20,731 bases of DNA, from contig JASEJL010000010.1 in NCBI GenBank assembly GCA_030016465.1, forward strand, positions 1,456 to 22,186, in the 5' to 3' direction. Positions 16,935 through 20,731 of this stretch are shown here, in pieces. Both the position numbers and the translations under genes were made by a program. The notes beneath the pieces were generated by a model. It did not search any database and was not told where the DNA came from. It saw only the letters and a program-made list of their open reading frames with translations. The DNA comes from Patescibacteria group bacterium. Its GTDB lineage: Bacteria; Patescibacteriota; Minisyncoccia; Minisyncoccales; DG-74-1. Position 1 is the first letter of the stretch, and every line of letters starts with the position of its first letter.

Positions 16935-16963
16935 ATTCTACCATTAAAAAACAAAAAAAGCAA
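16935..16963 (-). promoter_or_regulatory. Promoter of rpsO (TTGCTT - 17 bp - TAGAAT)
   Basis: On the minus strand TTGCTT (16958-16963) and TAGAAT (16935-16940) are separated by exactly 17 bp. Transcription would begin near 16928, about 13 bases before the rpsO ATG, too close for a standard Shine-Dalgarno leader but consistent with the very short leaders seen elsewhere in the window. Confidence 0.5.
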
Positions 16964-17161
16964 AATATCTTTTGCATAATTCTGAAAATAGTTCAAATTC
17001 CAGTAGTAAAGCAAAACTTACTGCAGGGCCCAGCATTTTTTTGCCACCTGCAGCGCCAAAGATTTACCTGCCTAAATTGGACGGCTCGTCGGTTCTTTGA
17101 CAACCTCTATTTCTATTCACAACTTCATCAAGATTGTAAAGTTGTTTATCAAAAGAGGCTG

Positions 17162-17491
17162 GTGAAGGCAAGTCGGCCAGTCAAACCAACCTCTAACTTA
17201 TCAATCTCTTCTAGTAAGATTTATGATTTCAAAAAAATCTATGTGAATGACTTAGGAATCTACCGAATTGTCATTTGGAACGAAAAAATCTACATTACCA
17301 ATAACTACCAAATTTCAACTTTAGAAGTCATTGATTACTATAACCCTTTCAATCATCATAAAAACTTTTTTGAGTTTGGGTTTGAAGTGAGCTTCATTTT
17401 ATCACTTAAATTTTATCTTAGTAAAGTGTCTAAATTTCGGGGATCAGTCCAGGTTTTGATTTTGGAAGGTTTCTGGTTTAAAATGAATTAG
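17162..17491 (+). CDS. Unrecognised ORF, possibly a gene remnant
   Basis: A 109-codon frame from GTG 17162, with no Shine-Dalgarno and no recognisable family. It is rich in Tyr, Ile, Asn and Phe (YVNDLGIYRIVIWNEKIYITN), which looks protein-like but may simply reflect AT-rich DNA. The frame is open well upstream of 17162, past a CxLQRQRFTC segment and into the rpsO promoter region, without an ATG. After its stop, a second open stretch in another phase continues to about 17583. This is what a decayed gene, perhaps a transposase or phage gene, would look like, but I cannot name it. The stretch 17015-17600 holds nothing else except a CTGCAGG/CCTGCAG inverted repeat at 17021-17053. Confidence 0.3.
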   Translation: MKASRPVKPTSNLSISSSKIYDFKKIYVNDLGIYRIVIWNEKIYITNNYQISTLEVIDYYNPFNHHKNFFEFGFEVSFILSLKFYLSKVSKFRGSVQVLILEGFWFKMN

Positions 17492-17600
17492 AATAACCTC
17501 TACAAGAACAAATATTCAAAACTTTATCTGACAAATACCATTAAGCAAAAAAGGTCAAACCTTGATTTAACTGATTTAGTTTTAAGAACCATTTTAAAAT

Positions 17601-18626
17601 ATGATTGAAATTGACGGGTCTTTCGGCTCCGGTGGAGGACAAATTTTGCGAACGGCTACAGCTTTAGCAGTGGTAACTAAAAAGCCTTGTCATATTTTTA
17701 ATATAAGAGCTAAACGTCCCAGGCCCGGGTTGATGCCTCAGCATCTTTTAGGTCTTCAGGCTCTGGCTTATCTTTGTAATGGGCGATTAGAAGGTGATAG
17801 TTTAGGAAGCGAAGAAATTAAATTTTATCCTGGCCAAACTTACAGAAATCAAGTCTCTGTCAATATTCCGACTGCTGGAAGTATCACTTTAGTTTTACAA
17901 ACTTTAATTCCGCCAGCTTTGTTTGCTCCTAGGCCAATTAAAATCTCTTTTGGGGGAGGAGCAACTGATACTTTTTTTAGCCCCAGTATTGATTATTTTC
18001 AATATGTATTTTTGAAAATTTTAGAAATGATGGGGGGCGAGGTCGAAGTCAACATCATAAAACGAGGCTATTATCCAGAGGGTGGAGCAAAAGTGGAAGT
18101 TAAAGTTTTTCCATCAAGATTAAAAAACCTTAATCTTTTAGAAAGAGGGGCGCTTAAAAAGATTTTGACAATTTCAGGCGCTTCAAATGCTTTAAAAAAT
18201 AAAAAAGTAGCTGAACGCCAATTAGCTGGAACACGAGAGATTTTAGGGAGACTTAAATTGCCGCTTGAAGAAAAGGTTGAATATTATTCTACTTCTTGTC
18301 CCGGAAGCTCGATTTGTATAGTTAGTCAATTTGAAAACACAGTGTTGGGAGTAGATGGTTTAGGAAAATTAGGAAAACCAGCAGAGCAGGTCGGACGAGA
18401 ATGCGCCTTACAACTTTTGGAGGAAGAAAAAACAAAAAATTGTTTAGACAGGTATCTGGCGGATCAAATTCTTCCTTACTTAGCTTTAGCTAATAAGAAA
18501 AGCCAAGTAAGTATTTCTAAACTTACCCGCCACGCCGAGACTAATATTTGGATCACTGAAAAATTTCTTCCCGTGGGATTTAAAATAAGAGACAATATAA
18601 TTGAATGTAAAAAGAAAAAATTTTAA
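17601..18626 (+). CDS. rtcA: RNA 3'-terminal phosphate cyclase
   Basis: RtcA uses ATP to convert a 3'-phosphate RNA end to a 2',3'-cyclic phosphate through an enzyme-AMP intermediate. The protein has 341 residues, the normal length. The N-terminus IDGSFGSGGGQILRTA is canonical; RAKRPRPGLMPQHL and the PTAGSITLVLQT region follow, as does the FGGGATDT motif. The expected nucleophile is His311 in TRHAETNIW, equivalent to His309 of the E. coli enzyme. There is no rtcB or rtcR nearby, unlike the E. coli operon. The stop codon (18624-18626) lies inside TTTAATAA, the left end of the first hairpin-pentamer element. A short frame at 19981-20076 resembles the C-terminus of a second copy. Confidence 0.95.
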   Translation: MIEIDGSFGSGGGQILRTATALAVVTKKPCHIFNIRAKRPRPGLMPQHLLGLQALAYLCNGRLEGDSLGSEEIKFYPGQTYRNQVSVNIPTAGSITLVLQTLIPPALFAPRPIKISFGGGATDTFFSPSIDYFQYVFLKILEMMGGEVEVNIIKRGYYPEGGAKVEVKVFPSRLKNLNLLERGALKKILTISGASNALKNKKVAERQLAGTREILGRLKLPLEEKVEYYSTSCPGSSICIVSQFENTVLGVDGLGKLGKPAEQVGRECALQLLEEEKTKNCLDRYLADQILPYLALANKKSQVSISKLTRHAETNIWITEKFLPVGFKIRDNIIECKKKKF

Positions 18627-18723
18627 TAAAACAGCGGGGAATTATTATCCCCGCTGTACCTCACCAAACCGCACCGCACCTCATCTTACCTCAACACACC
18701 TCACCTCACCGCACCCTACCTTA
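18622..18723 (+). repeat. Hairpin-pentamer element, copy 1: TTTAATAA, hairpin, 13 x NNACC, TTA
   Basis: The left end TTTAATAA (18622-18629) covers the rtcA stop. A 10-bp perfect stem follows (ACAGCGGGGA 18631-18640, loop 18641-18647, arm 18648-18657). Then 13 pentamers run without a break from 18656 to 18720, all with A in third place, 11 of 13 ending ACC and two ending ATC or AAC. The element ends TTA. On the plus strand the array is C-rich with only four G in 65 bases; the minus strand reads (GGTNN)13. The hairpin may also terminate rtcA transcription. Function unknown. Confidence 0.85.
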
Positions 18724-18733
18724 AAATATACAT

Positions 18734-19099
18734 CTATTTTCCGAAAAGATAGCTTCCCAAAAATTTTCTCTTTTCTCTTTTGCTTTTCAATTTTTCTAAA
18801 GTATCATTGGTGAAATGGCAGCATTTCACTCCATTTAACCTACAAAGTTTATATTTTAGGATATCGTTTTGAATCTGTTTTTTGTCTTTTAAATGACGTG
18901 TTCCACCCGGTTCAAAAATTGAAATTAATTTTCTATTTCTAAACACTGCTAAATCAGCATGGCCATGATTCCAAATATGCTGTAAACTTTTATTTTCGGG
19001 CTCGAGAAACAGATTTTTTAAAGGAATTTCTCTTTTAAAAATGAATTTATCTTTCCAAAATTTGTTAATTAAATTTTTTGTTTTCTCTATTTCATCCAT
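18734..19099 (-). CDS. Small PD-(D/E)XK-like (DUF2726/DUF559-type) putative nuclease
   Basis: This encodes 121 residues. The core HADLAVFRNRKLISIFEPGG (Asp49, Glu63) followed by TRHLKDKKQIQNDILKYKLC (His69, Gln75, Asp79, Lys82) and NGVKCCHF resembles the E-x-x-G-x-x-H ... D-x-x-K ... G pattern of DUF2726/DUF559 restriction-endonuclease-like proteins. That assignment is from motif memory and is tentative. The usual ExK lysine is absent after Glu63 (EPG), so catalysis is uncertain. The gene is enclosed by the two hairpin-pentamer elements in direct orientation: one ends 11 bases past its stop, the other begins three bases before its ATG. Any promoter must therefore lie in or beyond the second element. 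It runs convergent to rtcA. Confidence 0.6.
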   Translation of the reverse strand: MDEIEKTKNLINKFWKDKFIFKREIPLKNLFLEPENKSLQHIWNHGHADLAVFRNRKLISIFEPGGTRHLKDKKQIQNDILKYKLCRLNGVKCCHFTNDTLEKLKSKREKRKFLGSYLFGK

Positions 19100-19101
19100 A
19101 G

Positions 19102-19202
19102 TTTAATAAGAGAGCGGAGAAGAATTTCTCCGCTGTAGCCCACTATACCCCAACACACCAAACCCTACCCCACCCCATCCTACCTCACCAAACCAGACCT
19201 TA
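19102..19202 (+). repeat. Hairpin-pentamer element, copy 2: TTTAATAA, hairpin, 13 x NNACC, TTA
   Basis: TTTAATAA at 19102-19109 lies 480 bp from its counterpart in copy 1. A perfect 9-bp stem follows (AGCGGAGAA 19113-19121, loop GAAT, arm 19126-19134). The array is again exactly 13 pentamers, 19135-19199, with A in third place in every unit and 10 of 13 ending ACC. The element ends TTA. The stem differs from copy 1 by a G-C to A-T change on both arms, so pairing is kept. The variable dinucleotides differ from copy 1 apart from a few shared words such as CAACACACC and TCACCAAACC. It sits between the RAMP-like and PD-(D/E)XK-like genes. Confidence 0.85.
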
Positions 19203-19222
19203 TTGAAACTCTTATATTTAAT

Positions 19223-19753
19223 TTACTTTTCTACTTCAAACTTTTCTATTGTAAATCTTCCATATCCTAATTTCCGTCCATCCCTGATACCGATGAACTT
19301 GCCTGCTCGCGTTAACAATTTCATTATGTCTTCCTTATTAATAATTTCTTCGTCAAAATTAATTTCAAAATCAATTTCCCATTCATCAAATCTTGGCCTT
19401 GAACGAAGAATAAGGTTTCTACCTTGAAGCCTGACATACTGTTTATCAATTTCGTAATTTGACAACTTTATAGGATAAATTTGAGGTGGATATATTGAAA
19501 CTGCCTGAAGCACCTTAGATCTTAGATTAACCATTCCTTTTTTCACCCCTTTTGAGGCACCTTCTAGACATCCCTTAATCCATTTAGAAGGAAAATAGAT
19601 TTTCCCATTTTTATCTTTATATAATCCTTTTTCAGCTTCTTCTTCAGGATTAAATTCTTTTCCAGTATCTCTAATTTTACTTTCTGATTCTTGAGGTAAA
19701 GCATGCATTAACAACGGCCCAATATTTACTAATTTGACCTTTATGGTTTGCAT
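19223..19753 (-). CDS. RAMP-like (Cas7-like) accessory protein of phage/plasmid type
   Basis: This encodes 176 residues. It starts KVKLVNIGPLLMHAL, continues EEEAEKGLYKDKNGKIYFPSKWIKGCLEGASK, has RPRFDEWEIDFEINFDE near 125-140, and ends GIRDGRKLGYGRFTIEKFE (from about 155), a glycine-rich loop like that of RAMP-superfamily proteins. I recall similar proteins in phages, plasmids and archaeal mobile elements, mostly of unknown function; nucleic-acid binding is the likely role but is inferred. No other cas gene or CRISPR repeat is present, so a CRISPR function is not supported. AAGGA ten bases before the ATG is a good ribosome-binding site. It is 13 bases downstream of the zinc-ribbon gene and probably co-transcribed with it. 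Confidence 0.65.
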   Translation of the reverse strand: MQTIKVKLVNIGPLLMHALPQESESKIRDTGKEFNPEEEAEKGLYKDKNGKIYFPSKWIKGCLEGASKGVKKGMVNLRSKVLQAVSIYPPQIYPIKLSNYEIDKQYVRLQGRNLILRSRPRFDEWEIDFEINFDEEIINKEDIMKLLTRAGKFIGIRDGRKLGYGRFTIEKFEVEK

Positions 19754-19766
19754 ATTGACTTAATCC

Positions 19767-19904
19767 TTATGATTTAGAAAGTTTTTTAGATTGTTTTAAT
19801 CTCGCAACCTTTACTTTACGTAAACAACGAGGGCAAGAAGCCCAATAAGGATTTTTTCCTTTATAATTCCATTTATAATTGCAGAATTTGCACTTTAGTT
19901 TCAT
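19767..19904 (-). CDS. Small zinc-ribbon protein (45 residues)
   Basis: A short gene from ATG 19902-19904 to TAA 19767-19769. The protein has CxxC at Cys5/Cys8 and CPRC at Cys24/Cys27, around KWNYKGKNPYWAS, and a lysine-rich tail. The two pairs are spaced as in a zinc ribbon. Such small ribbons (KCxxCxYxWxYKG) are typical of archaeal and CPR mobile elements and often sit beside other small accessory genes. It starts the operon with the RAMP-like gene 13 bases downstream and has its own likely promoter. Role unknown; nucleic-acid binding is plausible. Confidence 0.75.
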   Translation of the reverse strand: MKLKCKFCNYKWNYKGKNPYWASCPRCLRKVKVARLKQSKKLSKS

Positions 19905-19916
19905 CTAACTAACTAT

Positions 19917-19944
19917 ATACTACCAAAACAAGAATTATTATCAA
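19917..19944 (-). promoter_or_regulatory. Promoter of the zinc-ribbon/RAMP-like operon (TTGATA - 16 bp - TAGTAT)
   Basis: On the minus strand TTGATA (19939-19944) and TAGTAT (19917-19922) are 16 bp apart and precede the zinc-ribbon ATG by 12 bases, again predicting a very short leader. Confidence 0.45.
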
Positions 19945-19980
19945 GAAGAGTTTTCCACAGATCCAATTCTCTTTTCTTCC

Positions 19981-20076
19981 AATTCTAAAACCAATATCTG
20001 GGTTATTGAAAAATTTATGGATGGTAAATTTGAGATAGAAGACAATTTAATTTCTTGGATCCCTAAAAAATCCTGA
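19981..20076 (+). pseudogene. C-terminal remnant of a second rtcA-like gene
   Basis: The frame reads NSKTNIWVIEKFMDGKFEI followed by EDNLI and ends at TGA 20074-20076. It aligns with the end of the intact RtcA (TNIWITEKF...GFKIRDNII) over about 25 residues, with diverged DNA. The position equivalent to the nucleophile His311 is not conserved and no similarity is seen upstream of TNIW, so only the last 30 or so codons survive. It is either the end of an old paralogue or the displaced 3' end of rtcA after an insertion. Its stop overlaps the end of the mgtE remnant on the other strand. Confidence 0.65.
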
Positions 20077-20406
20077 GCATTAAAGAGGTAATCGAAAAAT
20101 AAATTATTAAACTTGAGATATCCCTGATAATTGTACCGACAGGACCTGAACCAATCGCTGGGTCTTTTTTTGTTTATTTAAAAGGTAAGGGACTAACAGG
20201 CCGAGAAAGAAAGAGTTGACAATGGTAAAGAATAAAGAAATTCCCAAAATAATTCCAAGGTAAGGAAGTTTAAACCATAAATAAGAAACTAAAGCAAGCA
20301 GGGCTCCTAAAATTAAGGCAATAGAGAGACTAACTCTGATTTCTTTCAAAAAGTAATTCTTCATATTTAGACGGTAAACTAAGCTTCTAATGAACATAGT
20401 GGACCC
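20063..20406 (-). pseudogene. mgtE: mgtE-like Mg2+ transporter, C-terminal fragment with a frameshift
   Basis: MgtE is a membrane Mg2+ channel/transporter. The frame from about 20406 reads GSTMFIRSL, then KEIRVSLSIALILGALLALV and FFLGLLVPYLLN, matching the second half of the MgtE membrane domain. At the run of seven A (20165-20171) the zero frame leaves the family pattern and stops at 20107. The -1 frame continues perfectly as DPAIGSGPVGTII, RDISSLIIYF and so on, to TAG at 20063-20065. The heptamer A AAA AAG is the classic -1 slippery sequence, but since the 5' half (including the first membrane helices) is missing and an in-frame TAA lies at 20413-20415 beside the palindromes, decay is the simpler reading. 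A one-base sequencing error in A7 is also possible. The zero-frame ORF alone is 96 residues. Confidence 0.75.
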
Positions 20407-20418
20407 CTTTCTTTAAAA

Positions 20419-20480
20419 GACTACAACCTACCCTCCCATCTGAGGTGCCTTCAAGGAGGGTGGCGGGAGGGTTGGAGTCC
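20419..20480. repeat. REP-like palindrome (GACTACAACC ... GGTTGGAGTC), copy 1
   Basis: GACTACAACC at 20419-20428 followed by a CCCTCCC tract faces GGGAGGGTTGGAGTC at 20465-20479, with one mismatch and a two-base bulge in the arms. The middle contains GAGGTGCC and GGAGGGTGGCGGG. GC content is far above that of the neighbouring DNA. It abuts the broken 5' side of the mgtE remnant. Confidence 0.65.
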
Positions 20481-20525
20481 CATTGGTCTTTGGCAAATGG
20501 GTCCCTAGGTGTCAAAACCTGCAAA

Positions 20526-20575
20526 GACTACAACCCACCCACCACCCTCCCAGCCTTCAGCTGGGCACCTCACTA
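20526..20575. repeat. REP-like palindrome, half copy 2
   Basis: GACTACAACCCACCC at 20526 repeats the left arm of copy 1 in the same orientation, followed by CACCCTCCC and a small perfect hairpin CCCAGC/GCTGGG and then GGCACCTC. The right arm is missing, so this is a partial copy. From 20576 to the window end (20731) I see only short hairpins such as TCGCTT/AAGCGA and no gene. Confidence 0.55.
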
Positions 20576-20731
20576 AGGTATCGCTTCCAAAAGCGACTCG
20601 GCCTCGTTTAACTTAAGTTCTTACTCGCTTTTGCTCGCGATAGAATTTCCTATACAACAATGATAAGAAGGGACATAATAATTTTTGAGGATATCTCAGG
20701 CACAGTTATTTAATTTTCCAAGTTAAAAATC

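Noticed and set aside
16916..17014. 33-residue N-terminal extension of rpsO
   Set aside because: It is hydrophobic, absent from S15 proteins, and overlaps a good promoter at 16935-16963.
18601..18813. 70-residue plus-strand ORF rich in Thr, Pro and His across the first array
   Set aside because: It is an artefact of the stop-free NNACC array; the 5-bp period does not match codons, it overlaps rtcA and the opposite gene, and it has no ribosome-binding site.
18656..19199. CRISPR array
   Set aside because: The units are 5 bp with no spacers, there are no conserved repeats of 20 bp or more, and no cas1, cas2 or effector genes are present.
20165..20172. Programmed -1 frameshift in a functional mgtE
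   Set aside because: The slippery heptamer is ideal, but the gene lacks its 5' half and no strong downstream stem is visible, so decay or sequencing error is preferred.
20444..20520. T-box riboswitch (GGAGGGTGGCGGG followed by GTCCC and GGGTCCCT)
   Set aside because: It resembles the AGGGTGG box superficially, but lacks the ACCGCG continuation, a specifier stem and a downstream synthetase or amino-acid gene; the palindrome explains the sequence better.

Overview
The window most likely comes from a Candidate Phyla Radiation bacterium, probably a Parcubacteria-type lineage. I infer this from the AT-rich DNA, the very long lysine- and glutamate-rich surface proteins, the two-helix pilin/VirB2-like domain next to a C39-like peptidase, the M23 peptidase with LysM domains, and the many short palindromic repeats containing CCCCGTTA or GCCCGGTAG. 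TGA is used as a stop (for example at 4491), so the standard code fits. No tRNA, rRNA or CRISPR array was seen.

Layout. (1) 1-7076, minus strand: three large genes for secreted or envelope proteins. The first and third share the same N-terminal domain (signal peptide, a YPEI motif and two membrane helices). The middle one is full of LPxI/LPxL repeats. The third ends in a C39-like cysteine peptidase. (2) 7105-16915: mostly housekeeping and envelope genes. These are rsmA (minus), an M23/LysM peptidase (plus, in a nest of palindromes), a ComM-like AAA+ protein, a DksA/TraR zinc-finger protein, a huge coiled-coil membrane protein, pnp, a NYN-domain protein and rpsO (all minus). The order rpsO - NYN - pnp keeps the common rpsO-pnp neighbourhood. 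(3) 16916-17600: intergenic DNA with an unrecognised, possibly decayed ORF. (4) 17601-18626: intact rtcA (plus).

(5) 18622-20076 is the most unusual part. Two copies of an apparently undescribed element lie in direct orientation on either side of a small minus-strand gene with a PD-(D/E)XK-like pattern. Each element has TTTAATAA, then a hairpin whose two copies differ by a compensatory base pair, then exactly 13 pentamers of the form NNACC (65 bp), then TTA. The third base of the pentamer is A in all 26 units, while the first two bases vary freely. Beyond the second copy is a minus-strand pair encoding a 45-residue zinc ribbon and a RAMP-like protein with a glycine-rich loop. Then comes a short reading frame resembling the C-terminus of a second RtcA, as if a block of accessory genes had arrived between rtcA-like sequences.

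(6) 20063-20731: the C-terminal half of an mgtE-like Mg2+ transporter gene. It is frameshifted at a run of seven A and cut off at its 5' side next to GACTACAACC-type palindromes. The window then ends without another recognisable gene.

Working hypothesis: the 5-bp-phased, hairpin-headed arrays are a mobile or regulatory element family attached to accessory genes. No function is established from this sequence alone.
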